From JAJEFO01 sp965208685 (GTDB lineage Bacteria; Pseudomonadota; Alphaproteobacteria; Rhodobacterales; Rhodobacteraceae), in the NCBI GenBank assembly GCA_965208685.1, contig CBDBPL010000007.1, positions 4,774,001 through 4,838,000 on the forward strand: a stretch of DNA of 64,000 bases, given 5' to 3'. A program made the translations under genes and the position numbers. Position 1 is the stretch's first letter, and every line of letters starts with the position of its first letter. The notes under the pieces are model-generated. The model saw only the letters and a program-made list of their open reading frames with translations. It did no database searches and was not told the origin of the DNA. This document shows, one piece after another, positions 17,699 through 27,257 of this stretch.

Positions 17699-17922
17699 TC
17701 CAGCGACTGCGTGCAAGCCGACGACCTTCTTTGAGCCGGGCGCATCGAAGCGGACATTCGCGGCGCCCGTCCAGATTGCCCTTGTGTCCCGAAAGTCCGC
17801 CCTGGCATTGTGCAGCTCAGGTTTCCCGGTCTCGACGATGACCTCGCTCGCGTGCCGCCTGTGCCCGAAAGCAGGGCGAAAAGAATATGAGACTCAATGA
17901 GATGCAAAGAGCGACATCGTTC

Positions 17923-18840
17923 TCAAACCGCTCTTGGATGGGCCGCCTCATAGACTTCCATCAGCCGCGACGTGTTGACCGCGGTATAGGCCTGCGTGGT
18001 CGAAAGCGAGGCGTGCCCGAGAAGGTCCTGAATCGTGCGAAGGTCGCCACCCGCGTTCAGAAGATGTGTCGCAAAGCTGTGGCGCATGGCATGCGGCGTT
18101 GCGCTTGACGGAAGGCCAAGCTGGGCGCGAACCGTTGCCATCAGCTTCTGAACCTGGCGCGGGCCGAGGGCGCCGCCGCGAACCCCGCGGAAGACAGGTT
18201 CGGTCCCGTCGATCTCGAACGGGCAAGCGTCAACGTAGGCGTCCACGGCTTGCCGCGCGACAGGAACAACCGGAACCAGACGATCCTTCCGGCCCTTGCC
18301 TCGCACGCGCAGGGTCTCGCCAAGCGGCACGTCCCGGCCCGTCAATGCGAGCGCTTCCGAGATCCGAAGCCCGCAACCGTACAGGAGCAACACGACCGCC
18401 CGGTCCCTGAGAGCGACCCAGGGGGCCTTGGCATGTTGCTCGACGGCGTCAAGCAAGGATCTTGCGCTGTCTTCCTCAAGCGGTCGCGGGAGCTTGGCCT
18501 TGAAGCGCGGCGCCCGCCGCATGAGAACGCCTGCCGGATCGAAACCCTCCCTTTCGGCCATCCAGGCCACGAAGCCCTTCACGGCGGAGAGGGCCCGAGC
18601 AAGCGACCGGGCGCTCAGGCCGCGCCCACGTTCATGCGCCATCCACGCTCGCATCGTGCCCGTGTCGAGCCGGGCAATCGCGCTGGTGCCCAGGGCCTCG
18701 CCTTCGTAGTCCTGGAGGAACTCGAGAAATCCGTGCACGTCCAGGCGATAGGCGGCTGCGGTCTTCTCGGAGCGGCCTGCGACCGAAGCGAGTTCGGCCA
18801 GCCATCTCTCAAGCGCGTCGTTCAGGCCAGGCTGGATCAC
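17923..18840 (-). CDS. xerC: Tyrosine recombinase XerC
   Basis: Site-specific recombinase of 305 residues that with XerD resolves chromosome dimers at dif. The N-terminal SAM-like core-binding domain (about 5-95) precedes the catalytic domain with the full set Arg159, Lys182, His250, Arg253, His276 and nucleophile Tyr285 (TTQAYT). It starts with GTG overlapping the DUF484 stop (GTGA), so it is translationally coupled to that gene. This pairing with DUF484, and no integrase-like mobile neighbours, favours housekeeping XerC over a phage integrase. Confidence 0.93.
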   Translation of the reverse strand: MIQPGLNDALERWLAELASVAGRSEKTAAAYRLDVHGFLEFLQDYEGEALGTSAIARLDTGTMRAWMAHERGRGLSARSLARALSAVKGFVAWMAEREGFDPAGVLMRRAPRFKAKLPRPLEEDSARSLLDAVEQHAKAPWVALRDRAVVLLLYGCGLRISEALALTGRDVPLGETLRVRGKGRKDRLVPVVPVARQAVDAYVDACPFEIDGTEPVFRGVRGGALGPRQVQKLMATVRAQLGLPSSATPHAMRHSFATHLLNAGGDLRTIQDLLGHASLSTTQAYTAVNTSRLMEVYEAAHPRAV

Positions 18841-19544
18841 CTGAGCCAGCGGCGTATGGCGCGCTCAGTGACACTGCCCAGGAATTCGAGGAGGTCAGTA
18901 CCCTGGTTTGGCGAGAACTGGAGCGGCTCCTCCGCGGCAAGCGCCAGCATGCCACGCGGCCGGGCCTTGCCGAAATCGAGCACGATGCAGGCTTCGGAGC
19001 GGACCCAGCTTGCATTTGGTCCGTAAATCGTCTGCGGGTCACCGCTGAAGCGGCGAAGCGTCACGCGACGTGCGGGCTTGCCCTTGCCGAGGTAGTTCTC
19101 GATGAAGCCGGATTCCGTGTTTCTCAGTGCGCTGTGCCGGATGCGGGCGAGACCGGCCATGCCCGCCCCGCCGCTCTCCAGGACCAGTCGAATCCGTCCG
19201 ACACGCAAAATGTCCGTGACTTCCGCATCAAGGCAACTGAGCAAATCCTCGAACGTCAGGGGCTCGAGCAGCTTGGTGACGGCACCATGCACTTGGTGCA
19301 TTCCCGCGATGTTCTCGTAGGCGGCTGCCAGGACGGAACGATGCATGTTCTCGAGGGACTGCAGCCGCTCCTCCAGTCGATTCATCGCGATGCCCCTGAT
19401 GTCGACGACGTTTTCGCCGCTCGAGTGCTCGCTTGCAGCGACGAGCGCTCGCATGACGTCGGGGTCTTTCAGTATCACGCCGGGATTATCAAGAACGTGC
19501 GTACGCACGTCCTTTCGGGCCATGGCTGCCTGCTCGTTCATCAT
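18837..19544 (-). CDS. DUF484 family protein
   Basis: A 235-residue GAF-like DUF484 protein, function unknown, commonly encoded immediately before xerC. It has a helical N-terminal part (about 1-85, with ARKDVRTHVLDNPGVILKDP and a coiled segment MNRLEERLQSLENMHRSV) and a GAF-like C-terminal half ending in SFTER-type GSVTERAIRRWL. The double ATG at 19544/19541 follows GAGAGG. The stop overlaps the xerC GTG. A role in cell-division or chromosome processing is suggested only by the linkage. Confidence 0.87.
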   Translation of the reverse strand: MMNEQAAMARKDVRTHVLDNPGVILKDPDVMRALVAASEHSSGENVVDIRGIAMNRLEERLQSLENMHRSVLAAAYENIAGMHQVHGAVTKLLEPLTFEDLLSCLDAEVTDILRVGRIRLVLESGGAGMAGLARIRHSALRNTESGFIENYLGKGKPARRVTLRRFSGDPQTIYGPNASWVRSEACIVLDFGKARPRGMLALAAEEPLQFSPNQGTDLLEFLGSVTERAIRRWLR

Positions 19545-19954
19545 TCTGCCTCTCTGATCCTGCATTGGCCGCAGGGATCCTGTTTTGAGCAATCTTGGCA
19601 GGTGTGGCGGCTTTTCTCAAGTGTCGAGTTGCCTGTCTTGGCGCATTTCGCGGAATCCGACACGATGCAGGCTCGCATCGGGCTTTGCCGTCAAGGTCGG
19701 GACGGGGTTCCCCCGTTGCCGAATGCTGCACCGCAGCTTGACTTGTGCGACCTGCGCAGGGCTGCCCTGATCCGATGCATGGCCGCCTTTTCGTGGAACC
19801 CTTGGAGTGCCGCAAGGCACTCCGCATTTCTGGCATTCGGCTGCTGTTGCGAATCATGCGAGGGGCAACCTGTCCTCTCCGTGCAACACGCCCAGGACCT
19901 GCCGCGCGCAAGTCAACGGCCGCATCGTGCGCGCTGCGCTTCAGGCAAGCGCAG
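19545..19954. other. Gene-poor region
   Basis: About 410 bases between the DUF484 gene and the broken aminotransferase. Frames are open in several directions, but none shows a ribosome-binding site or recognisable product. It presumably holds the promoter of DUF484-xerC on the minus strand. Confidence 0.4.
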
Positions 19955-21288
19955 TCAAGTCACTGCGCGGACGGCCCGGGAGAGCTTCTCGGCGATTTCG
20001 GCCACGTGGTCGTCTTCCAGGATGAATGGCGGGGCCAGCAGCACGTGGTCGCCGTTTCGGCCGTCGCGGGTGCCTGACATCGGGTAGCAGATCAGGCCCT
20101 CTTCGAATGCAGCTGACATCGCCCTCTTCTTCAGCTTTCTCGCAAGGCACTTGGAGGGGTCGAACGGCTGTCTTGTCTCGTGATCTTTCACGAATTCCAG
20201 CCCCCGGAACAGGCCTCGCCCGCGAATGTCGCCCACGTGACCGTGCTGTCCCAGTTCGTTGCGCAACGCGGCTTCCAGTTTCGTGCCCATGTCGCGTGCC
20301 CGCGACACAAGATCGTCTTCCAGGATCGTGCTGACCACGGCCAGTCCTGCCGCGCAGGCGGCGGAGTGCCCGATATAGGTATGCCCGTGCTGAAAGAAGC
20401 CGGAGCCCTGGGCAATCGCATCGTACACCTGTTCGCTGCACAGCATCGCTCCGACCGGCTGGTATCCCGCACCCAGGCCCTTGGCTATTGTCAGGATGTC
20501 CGGCACGACCCCCTCCGCCGTACACGCGAACAGATGCCCGGTCCGGCCCATGCCGCACATCACTTCGTCGAGGATCAGGAGCACGCCGTACTGGTCGCAT
20601 ATCTCGCGGATGCGCTTGAAATATCCCTCGACCGGGGGCACGGCACCGAGCGTGGCGCCAACGACCGGCTCGAGGCGATGAAGGCCATCACGCTGTCCTG
20701 GCCCAGGCGCAGGATCTCCGCTTCCAACTCGTTCGCGACCCTCTGGCCGTAGTCTAGGGCACACTCGTCCGCCGGTCTTTCGGCATACTCGTAGCATGGC
20801 GAAATGTGACTGACCTCGATCAGCATCGGTTCGAACTGGGCGCGGCGCCATTGATTGCCGCCGGCAGCCAGGGCTCCAAGCGTGTTGCCGTGATAGCTCT
20901 GTCGGCGCGCGATCAGGTGGCGGCGCTGTGGTTCGCCGCGCTCGAGGTGGTACTGCCGGGCCAGCTTGAGTGCTGTCTCGATGGTTTCGGAACCGCTGGA
21001 GACGAAATAGACCCTGTCGAGATTCTCCGGCGCATGGGCGATCAACAGATCAGCCAGCTCTTCGGCAGGATCTGAGGTGAAGAAGCTGGTATGGGCAAAG
21101 GCCAGTCGGTCGATCTGATCCTTGATCGCTTGCTTGACCTTTTCGTGGGAATGGCCAAGGCAGGAAACGGCCACCCCGCAGGATCCGTCGAAATATCGCT
21201 TGCCGCCCTTGTCGATCAAGTAGCATCCCTCGCCGCCAATTGCGGTGGGGTAAGTGGAATGGCAGTTGCGGGGGAATACGTGGCTCAT
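19955..21288 (-). pseudogene. Frameshifted class III aminotransferase
   Basis: Two minus-strand frames together give a pyridoxal-phosphate class III (omega) aminotransferase of about 444 residues. The first (from the ATG at 21288) carries FDGSCGVAVSCLGHSH, VYFVSSGSETIETALKLARQY and QSYHGNTLGALAAGG and runs to VMAFIA; the second resumes at EPVVGATLGAVPP and carries ILDEVMCGMGRTG and the Schiff-base Lys in TIAKGLGAGYQPV. Joining VMAFIA to EPVVGA requires removing two bases (or adding one) near 20669-20676. Both halves remain well conserved, so the break is recent, or a sequencing error. The substrate is unknown. The 5' end is tandemly duplicated (see 21185-21501). Confidence 0.88.
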
Positions 21289-21501
21289 CCGACATTCCTT
21301 TCGTCAGTCAATCAGCGTCGCACCCGAAGTGGCATCGCTTCCTTGTGTCCGTCGAAATATCGCTTTCTTGTCGATCAGGTCATCCCTCGCCGCCAATTGC
21401 GGTGGGGTAAGTGGAATGGCAGTCGGGGGAATACGTGGCTCATCCGACATTCCTTTCGTCAGTCAATCAGCGTCGCACCCGAAGTGGCATCGCCCTTGTG
21501 T
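21185..21501. repeat. Imperfect tandem duplication of the aminotransferase 5' end
   Basis: The 164-bp block 21185-21348 (first ~35 codons of the aminotransferase plus 60 bp of leader) is repeated at 21349-21501 as a 153-bp copy. Long stretches are identical, for example through the start codon and leader, but the second copy has lost about 11 bases at three places inside the coding part, so it cannot encode the N-terminus. It therefore leaves a second promoter/start region ahead of the real start. Confidence 0.9.
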
Positions 21502-22075
21502 TGCGTTCCGTTCACGGCCGTCAAGCCGTTTTCCGCAGGTTGCCGTCCCGGTGGCGCCGCCGTGGCGATGCAGGCACGTTCGCTTGGGCCGAAGGCCCGG
21601 AGCGTCAAGCGCGGGGAAGGTCGTTGGGGAGTGCATCGAGAAAGGGCACGAGATCCTCGGGTGAAGGCCTGATTCGCACTGCGGCGGCCCCACGCGAACG
21701 CGATGCCGTCCTGTCCGTCCCGCAGGACGGCCCGCTTTTTCCACGCGTGCATCTGGGCGACGGCCTTCGTGCCGCGGGGGAAGTGCCGAACCTCGGTGCC
21801 GCTGTCTTGCCTCGTGCCCAACGCGTTTTCCGCCGTGCGTGGCTCGCGCGACTTCTTGCACGGAATCGGCTGTCCGTGCCGAACGGCCGTGCTCCGGCTT
21901 TCACAGGGTCAGCATGGATCGCGGCGGCAAGTTCGGCCATTCACATGGCCGCCCGACCGGCACCGCCGAGACAAGGCCTGCGGGCCGCAAGGGCATGGCA
22001 ACCGGCGGCTTGGGCCGGACCTGCCTCAAGGAAGCCCAGGTCGATTGGCTCGGGTGCGTCGCCGCGAAGCAGCGA
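21502..22075. other. Gene-poor region
   Basis: About 570 bases with no supported gene. Minus-strand frames (for example 21605-21940) lack ribosome sites and resemble nothing I know. Together with the duplicated, frameshifted neighbour this looks like decayed sequence. Confidence 0.4.
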
Positions 22076-23479
22076 TCAGGTGATCACCGCTCCCGGATTC
22101 ATGATTCCATGGGGATCAAGCGCTGCCTTGATCGCGCGCATGGCCGCCAGCTTTGCCGGATCGGCATAGCGCTCCAGCTCCCCTGACTTGGCGCGCCCGA
22201 CTCCATGTTCCGCACTGAAGCTGCCGCCGCAGGCGACAACCATGTCGTGAACCAGCCGGGTCACGTCCTGGACCTTGCCCAGATAGGCGTCACGCGTCTC
22301 CCCCTTGGGCGGAAAAATGTTGTAGTGAAGGTTGCCGTCTCCTAGGTGTCCGAACGCGCTGATTCGGCAAGACAGCATCTTGCGAACCCTTTCGCCGCAC
22401 TCTTCGATGAATCCCGGAATCTCGGACAGGGGCAGTGAAATGTCATGCGAGGCGATGGCGCCGATCCTCCTGTTCGCATGCGGAATCGCCTCGCGGAGCG
22501 CCCAGAAGTCGGCCCGCTGCCGCTCGCCCTGCGCGACCCGGCCGTCCAGGACCAGGCCGGTCTCGGAAGCGCGCTCGAAGATCGTGCCCAGCTGCCCCTC
22601 TGGATCGCTGCCGGGACCCATGCCGAGTTCGGTCAGGACCGACCATGCCGGGGCCACGTCAAACGGCTGGCGCAGGTCGGGTTGCGTCGCTGCCAGGAAC
22701 GCCAATGCCTCGGCGGAGATCAGCTCGAACGCCGAGACCAGCTCGCCCGCCTGCTCGCGGCAGATCGCCAGGAGCGACAAGGCGGCCCGTGGCGAGGAGA
22801 CGGCCAGGAAAGCGGTTGCAGTCTCTGCTGGTCTGGGCAGGAGCCTGAGGGCGGCCGCAGTGATCACGCCCAGGGTTCCCTCGGATCCGATCAGCAGGTG
22901 TCGCAGGTCATAGCCGGTGTTGTCCTTGCGGAGCCGCTTCAGCGCGTGCAGCACGCTCCCGTCCGGCAGCACGGCCTCGATTCCAAGGCAGAGATCCCGC
23001 GCCATCCCGTAGCGGAGCACGTTGAGGCCACCGGAGTTGACCGCCAATGCGCCTCCCAGCTGAGCGGTGCCCTGGCTGGAATAGCTTAGCGGAAAGAGAC
23101 GGCCGTTTTCGTCGGCTGCGGCCTGGATGTCGCCGACGGTTGCGCCCGCCTCGGCGACAATCGCGTCTTCCGCCGGGAATATCTCGCGGATCGCTGCCAT
23201 CCTCTCAAGCGAAAGAACAAGCGGTGCAGGGCCGTCCGTCGCGACCTGGCCTGCCACCAGCCCCGTGCCGCCGCCATACGGCACGATGCCCACCCGGGCC
23301 TCGGCACAGATCCGCACGACCTTGGAGACCTCGTCCGTGCTCGTCGGCAGAGCGACCTGCCGGGACGTTCCGTTGTACAGTGACCGAGGCTCTTCGAGAT
23401 AGGACCGGTCCGCCGGCTTGACCCTGATGCCGGCCCGGTCGAGGCCTTCGGCAAAGACATCGTCGGCAGCATTCAACAT
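22076..23479 (-). CDS. FAD-linked 2-hydroxyacid dehydrogenase (GlcD/Dld type)
   Basis: Flavoprotein of 467 residues. The N-terminal PCMH-type FAD domain shows VGIVPYGGGTGLVAGQ (pyrophosphate loop) and GGALAVNSGGLNVLRYG; the C-terminal FAD-oxidase domain ends with FGHLGDGNLHYNIFPP, the His-rich metal/substrate site, and SAEHGVGRAK and GIMNPG. Relatives oxidise D-lactate, glycolate or D-2-hydroxyglutarate and pass electrons to quinone, cytochrome or ETF. The ATG at 23479 aligns with family N-termini; a TTG at 23515 would add 12 residues. It lies close behind the metallo-hydrolase gene on the same strand. Exact substrate unknown. Confidence 0.88.
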   Translation of the reverse strand: MLNAADDVFAEGLDRAGIRVKPADRSYLEEPRSLYNGTSRQVALPTSTDEVSKVVRICAEARVGIVPYGGGTGLVAGQVATDGPAPLVLSLERMAAIREIFPAEDAIVAEAGATVGDIQAAADENGRLFPLSYSSQGTAQLGGALAVNSGGLNVLRYGMARDLCLGIEAVLPDGSVLHALKRLRKDNTGYDLRHLLIGSEGTLGVITAAALRLLPRPAETATAFLAVSSPRAALSLLAICREQAGELVSAFELISAEALAFLAATQPDLRQPFDVAPAWSVLTELGMGPGSDPEGQLGTIFERASETGLVLDGRVAQGERQRADFWALREAIPHANRRIGAIASHDISLPLSEIPGFIEECGERVRKMLSCRISAFGHLGDGNLHYNIFPPKGETRDAYLGKVQDVTRLVHDMVVACGGSFSAEHGVGRAKSGELERYADPAKLAAMRAIKAALDPHGIMNPGAVIT

Positions 23480-23521
23480 GGCTGACCGGGTAGAAGGCCG
23501 TTTCCTGGCTGTCAATCCGGG

Positions 23522-24355
23522 TTATTCCGACACGCGAAGGTAGGTCGGCTGGAGCACGACGACGGTCGGGCGCGACGGCAGGCTGCGCAGCGACACTTCT
23601 ACCTCGCTTCCAGTACGGCGATCGATGCTGAACTCGTCGCTGATGCCGTCGATGAACCGCTCAAGCGACTGCCCGGAAAACCAGTGCATCGGAAGCACGA
23701 TCGAGCTCCGCAGCCGTCTAACGATCCGGATCATCGTGGGCAGGTCGACGGTCATGCCTCCGTCCACGGCCGCCATGACCACGTCCAGGCGCCCGATCGC
23801 GGCATAGGTCTCATCGGACGGCTCGTGATGCAGGTGACCCAAGTGGCCGATGCAGAGCCCGGCAACCTCGAAGATGAAAATGGAGTTGTTGTCCTCGACG
23901 GCCACGCCGCCGCCAAACCGGTTGCGGATGTCGGTTGTCACGTTCCGGACCAGCATTTCGCCGAGATCGAGATAATGGTCGGCGGGAGCGCCGTTCTGCC
24001 ACCAGCCTTGCAGCACATGGGGAATGTCGGGATGCGGAAAGGCGGTCCAGTGGCTCTCATGCGCGATGTTCATCGTCACCACGTCGGGAACAAGCCCCAC
24101 GTCACCGATGAACCCGGTGTAGTCGGTCACGGCGCTTAGGCCGCCATGGGTCTGAAGCAGATACATGGAGTGATTGACGTATCGGAGCCGAACGGTGAAC
24201 TCGTCCTTGATCGGCGCGTGCCAGGCGACCCTTTGGACATGGGTGATTTCTGGGGCCAGCTCGGCAATCGCGAAGCAATGGCTTGGGCGACGTTCCTGGG
24301 CCGGTGCCGCAACGACCGTCAAGACCAGCCAAGAAACGATCAGGATGGTGCGCAT
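23522..24355 (-). CDS. Exported metallo-beta-lactamase-fold protein
   Basis: A 277-residue protein with an N-terminal signal peptide (MRTILIVSWLVLTVVAAPAQ) and an UlaG-like metallo-beta-lactamase fold: RYVNHSMYLLQT at the first strands, GLCIGHLGHLHHEPSDE, the internal VMAAVDGGMTVDL and SSIVLPMHWFSG contribute the His/Asp metal residues. The strict HxHxDH motif is reduced, as in UlaG-like members. It is probably a periplasmic hydrolase of unknown substrate. Only a few bases separate it from the GlcD-like gene downstream, so they may share a transcript. Confidence 0.75.
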   Translation of the reverse strand: MRTILIVSWLVLTVVAAPAQERRPSHCFAIAELAPEITHVQRVAWHAPIKDEFTVRLRYVNHSMYLLQTHGGLSAVTDYTGFIGDVGLVPDVVTMNIAHESHWTAFPHPDIPHVLQGWWQNGAPADHYLDLGEMLVRNVTTDIRNRFGGGVAVEDNNSIFIFEVAGLCIGHLGHLHHEPSDETYAAIGRLDVVMAAVDGGMTVDLPTMIRIVRRLRSSIVLPMHWFSGQSLERFIDGISDEFSIDRRTGSEVEVSLRSLPSRPTVVVLQPTYLRVSE

Positions 24356-24468
24356 GAAGCCGTCCTCCCTTCCGTCAGGTTAACCCGGATCGCGCGTTTC
24401 ACAAACAGTTCTCTTCGTGTATTTCCCCTCAAGCGTGCAAAGTCGAGTGAACACGGGAGGAGCCGCAC

Positions 24469-25953
24469 ATGACCTATGTCATGGCCATCGATCAGGGCAC
24501 CACGTCCAGCCGCACGATCCTGTTTGACGACGACCTGAAGGTCGCCGCCGTCGCCCAGAAGGAGTTTCACCAGCACTTTCCTTCAGGCGGCTGGGTGGAG
24601 CACGACCCTGAAGACCTCTGGCAATCGGTTGTCGAAACCGCGCGGGAAGCGATGGACGGCGCTGGCGCGACAGCCAGTGACATTGCGGCGATCGGCATCA
24701 CGAACCAGCGCGAGACCACGCTTGTATGGGACAAGGCAACTGGCCAAGCCGTGCACAACGCCATCGTCTGGCAGGATCGCCGCACGGCCGACTACTGTGC
24801 CGAATTGGTGAAGGCGGGACACGGGGAAACCGTGACGGCCAAGACGGGGCTGCTCTTCGATCCCTACTTCTCCTCCACCAAGCTCAAGTGGATCCTCGAC
24901 CAGGCTGATGGCGCGAGAGACCGCGCGGTCGCAGGCGATCTGCTCTTCGGGACCGTGGACTCGTGGCTCATCTGGCGGCTGACTGGAGGTGCCGCGCACG
25001 TGACCGATGCCACGAACGCGGCGCGGACAATGCTGTTTGACATCCACGAGGGACGCTGGTCCTCGACCATGTGCGAGTTGCTGGACATTCCGATCGGGAT
25101 GCTGCCCGAGGTGCGTGACTGCGCAGCGGAATTCGGCACCACGACCCCGGATGTCCTGGGCGGCTCGATCCCGATTCTCGGTGTCGCGGGCGACCAGCAG
25201 GCGGCAACGGTCGGTCAGGCCTGCTTCGAGAGCGGCATGATGAAGTCCACGTACGGGACCGGGTGCTTCGCTCTCCTCAACACGGGCGGCACGCCCGTGC
25301 GTTCGGAAAGCAGGTTGCTGACAACCATCGGCTATCAGCTCGACGGCAAGGCGACTTACGCGCTTGAGGGCGCGATCTTCATCGCGGGCGCTGTCGTGCA
25401 ATGGCTGCGCGACGGCTTGAAGCTGATCTCGGAGGCGAGCGAAACACAAGCCATGGCCCAAGCCTCCGATCCGGAGCAGGCGCTCGTTCTCGTGCCTGCC
25501 TTTACCGGTCTCGGCGCGCCCTACTGGAAGCCAGATTGCCGGGGTGCGGTCTTCGGCCTTGTCCGCAACTCGGGCCCCAACGAACTTGCGCGCGCGGCGC
25601 TCGAGAGCGTCGGTTTCCAGACCCGTGACCTTCTCGAAGCGATGCGTGCGGATTCGCCCGCGCTTTCCGGCGGTGTCCTTCGGGTAGACGGGGGCATGGC
25701 GGCCAGCGACTGGACCATGCAGTTTCTCGCGGACGTGACGGGGGTACCCGTTGACCGGCCCGACGTGCTGGAGACGACCGCGCTCGGAGCGGCCTGGCTT
25801 GCCGGCATGAAGGCGGGCGTCTACCCGGACGCGGCGACGTTCGCGGCCAGCCGAGCGTTCGAGCGGCGGTTCGAGCCCGAGATGGATGCGGACACGCGCG
25901 ACGCGAAACATGCCCGCTGGAAATCCGCCGTGAAGGCCACGATGGCGGCCTGA
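24469..25953 (+). CDS. glpK: Glycerol kinase
   Basis: FGGY-family kinase (494 residues) that makes sn-glycerol 3-phosphate from glycerol and ATP in the cytoplasm. It starts MTYVMAIDQGTTSSRTILFD and has TNQRETTLVWDKATG, the substrate-binding VWQDRRTADYC, GTVDSWLIWRLTGG, GDQQAATVGQ, STYGTGCFALLNTG and FTGLGAPYWKP, all typical of GlpK rather than other FGGY kinases. A GGGAGGAG site precedes the ATG. No glycerol facilitator, dehydrogenase or GlpR gene accompanies it, so it stands alone here and diverges from the minus-strand exported hydrolase. Confidence 0.96.
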   Translation: MTYVMAIDQGTTSSRTILFDDDLKVAAVAQKEFHQHFPSGGWVEHDPEDLWQSVVETAREAMDGAGATASDIAAIGITNQRETTLVWDKATGQAVHNAIVWQDRRTADYCAELVKAGHGETVTAKTGLLFDPYFSSTKLKWILDQADGARDRAVAGDLLFGTVDSWLIWRLTGGAAHVTDATNAARTMLFDIHEGRWSSTMCELLDIPIGMLPEVRDCAAEFGTTTPDVLGGSIPILGVAGDQQAATVGQACFESGMMKSTYGTGCFALLNTGGTPVRSESRLLTTIGYQLDGKATYALEGAIFIAGAVVQWLRDGLKLISEASETQAMAQASDPEQALVLVPAFTGLGAPYWKPDCRGAVFGLVRNSGPNELARAALESVGFQTRDLLEAMRADSPALSGGVLRVDGGMAASDWTMQFLADVTGVPVDRPDVLETTALGAAWLAGMKAGVYPDAATFAASRAFERRFEPEMDADTRDAKHARWKSAVKATMAA

Positions 25954-26078
25954 CGGAGGAGCGGTCAGGAAACTGCGCGGCCCGGTTCGCCCGGCAGCCG
26001 GTTTCCGCACTCGGGCGGGCGCATCTGCCGTGACGTCTCCCCGGACAGGACCGGCCTCGACCATCGGCCAGGATCCCG

Positions 26079-26112
26079 CCCGGCGCCGGTGCAGGTGCCT
26101 GCCCGCGCCGGG
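26079..26112. terminator. Hairpin between convergent glpK and rlmH
   Basis: An 8-bp perfect GC stem (CCCGGCGC 26079-26086 with GCGCCGGG 26105-26112) whose loop contains a second small stem. Placement between convergent genes suggests a two-way terminator, although no T-run flanks it. Confidence 0.5.
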
Positions 26113-26127
26113 ATTCGGTCGCCGCGC

Positions 26128-26595
26128 CTACTGCCTGTGATACGGGCTGCCTGACAGGATGGATGCCGCGCGGTAGAGCTGTTCGGCCAGCATGACGCGC
26201 ACCAGCATGTGCGGCCACACCATGGGCCCGAGACTCAGGACCAGGTCCGCCCGGTTCCGGAGCGCCGACGCGACGCCGTCCGCGCCGCCGATCACGAACG
26301 TGGCCTGGCGGCAGCCCTGGTCGCGCCAGGCCTCGAGGCGCGCTGCCAGGCCGGGGGAGTTCAGCGAGGCCCCGCGCTCGTCAAGCACCACCAGCGGCCT
26401 GTTGCCGGCCGTCGCCTTCTCGATCAGCCCGGCCTCTTCCGCCGTTCCGCCCTTCCGGGCCTCGACTTCCCGGACGTTCACCGGGCCGATCCCGACCCGT
26501 GTTCCGGCCTTTCCGGCTCGCACGAGGTAGCCGTGGACAAGGTCGGCCTCGGGTCCGGACCTGAGCCGACCGACCGCGACGATCTGCAGTTTCAT
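26128..26595 (-). CDS. rlmH: 23S rRNA (pseudouridine1915-N3)-methyltransferase RlmH
   Basis: SPOUT-fold methyltransferase (155 residues) that modifies pseudouridine 1915 of 23S rRNA in the assembled 70S ribosome. The knotted AdoMet site is visible as LVVLDERGASLNSPGLA, TFVIGGADGVASALRNRAD and LSLGPMVWPHMLVRVMLAEQLYRA, ending in the invariant SPYHR. It follows rsfS by 13 bp, the usual bacterial arrangement, so both belong to one ribosome-maturation operon. Confidence 0.96.
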   Translation of the reverse strand: MKLQIVAVGRLRSGPEADLVHGYLVRAGKAGTRVGIGPVNVREVEARKGGTAEEAGLIEKATAGNRPLVVLDERGASLNSPGLAARLEAWRDQGCRQATFVIGGADGVASALRNRADLVLSLGPMVWPHMLVRVMLAEQLYRAASILSGSPYHRQ

Positions 26596-26608
26596 CGAAG
26601 ATGCGGAC

Positions 26609-27121
26609 TCACGCGCCGGACGCGGCGGCCTGGCTCGGCGTCATCCAGAGTTTCTCGAGCTGGTAGAACTCGCGCACTTCCGGCCTGAAGACATGGACGA
26701 TCGCGTCTCCGGCGTCGATCAGCACCCAGTCGGCGGCGTCCTTTCCCTCGATCCTGGAGAGGCGGCCGTGATCCTGCTTCAACCTGTCCACGAGCTGTTC
26801 GGAGATGGATGCCACTTGCCGCGACGAGCCGCCCGAGGCGATGATCATCCAGTCGGCCATCTCGCTCTTGCCGCGGAGGTCGATCTTCACGACCTCCTCG
26901 GCCTTCATGTCGTTCAGCGATGTCAGGATAACGCCCACGAGCGATTCGCTCGCGAGGATGTTGGCTTTGCCGGATACAGCCGTTCCGGCGCTCTCGGCGG
27001 TCTCGCCACGGACCGCGTCCTTGATTTGCGACAGGACCTTGTCCTCCTTTGCTTGCTGCGCGCAACGGAAAGTTCCGTGCTTGCGTCTCCAAGCTGTAGC
27101 ACTGCCTTGCAACGATTCCAA
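26609..27121 (-). CDS. rsfS: Ribosome silencing factor RsfS
   Basis: RsfS/Iojap protein that binds ribosomal protein uL14 and blocks subunit joining under starvation. Signatures are ILTSLNDMKAEEVVKIDLRG, SEMADWMIIASGGSSRQVAS and the WVLIDAGDAIVHVFRPEVREFY region. The frame from ATG 27121 gives 170 residues, about 60 more than the core domain needs. A perfect AAGGAGG (27043-27049) lies 8 bases before an in-frame CTG at 27034, which would give a more normal 141 residues; no in-frame ATG, GTG or TTG fits that site. The true start is thus uncertain. Downstream rlmH is co-transcribed. Confidence 0.88.
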   Translation of the reverse strand: MESLQGSATAWRRKHGTFRCAQQAKEDKVLSQIKDAVRGETAESAGTAVSGKANILASESLVGVILTSLNDMKAEEVVKIDLRGKSEMADWMIIASGGSSRQVASISEQLVDRLKQDHGRLSRIEGKDAADWVLIDAGDAIVHVFRPEVREFYQLEKLWMTPSQAAASGA

Positions 27122-27257
27122 GAAGGCCGCGCAACCTTGCCGAAGGCATCCTGCGCCTTCGATGCCGAACGGACACGTTCGCCCCTGGCTTTGCCTTGAG
27201 GCTCGCGCGCATGCGCCGGGAACCGGGTGCGGGCCGATGCCGAGCCGGCCGCATGCG

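Noticed and set aside
17923..18840. Reading the tyrosine recombinase as a phage or island integrase
   Set aside because: Its coupling to DUF484 and complete XerC motif set, with no tRNA or attachment repeats nearby, favour housekeeping xerC.
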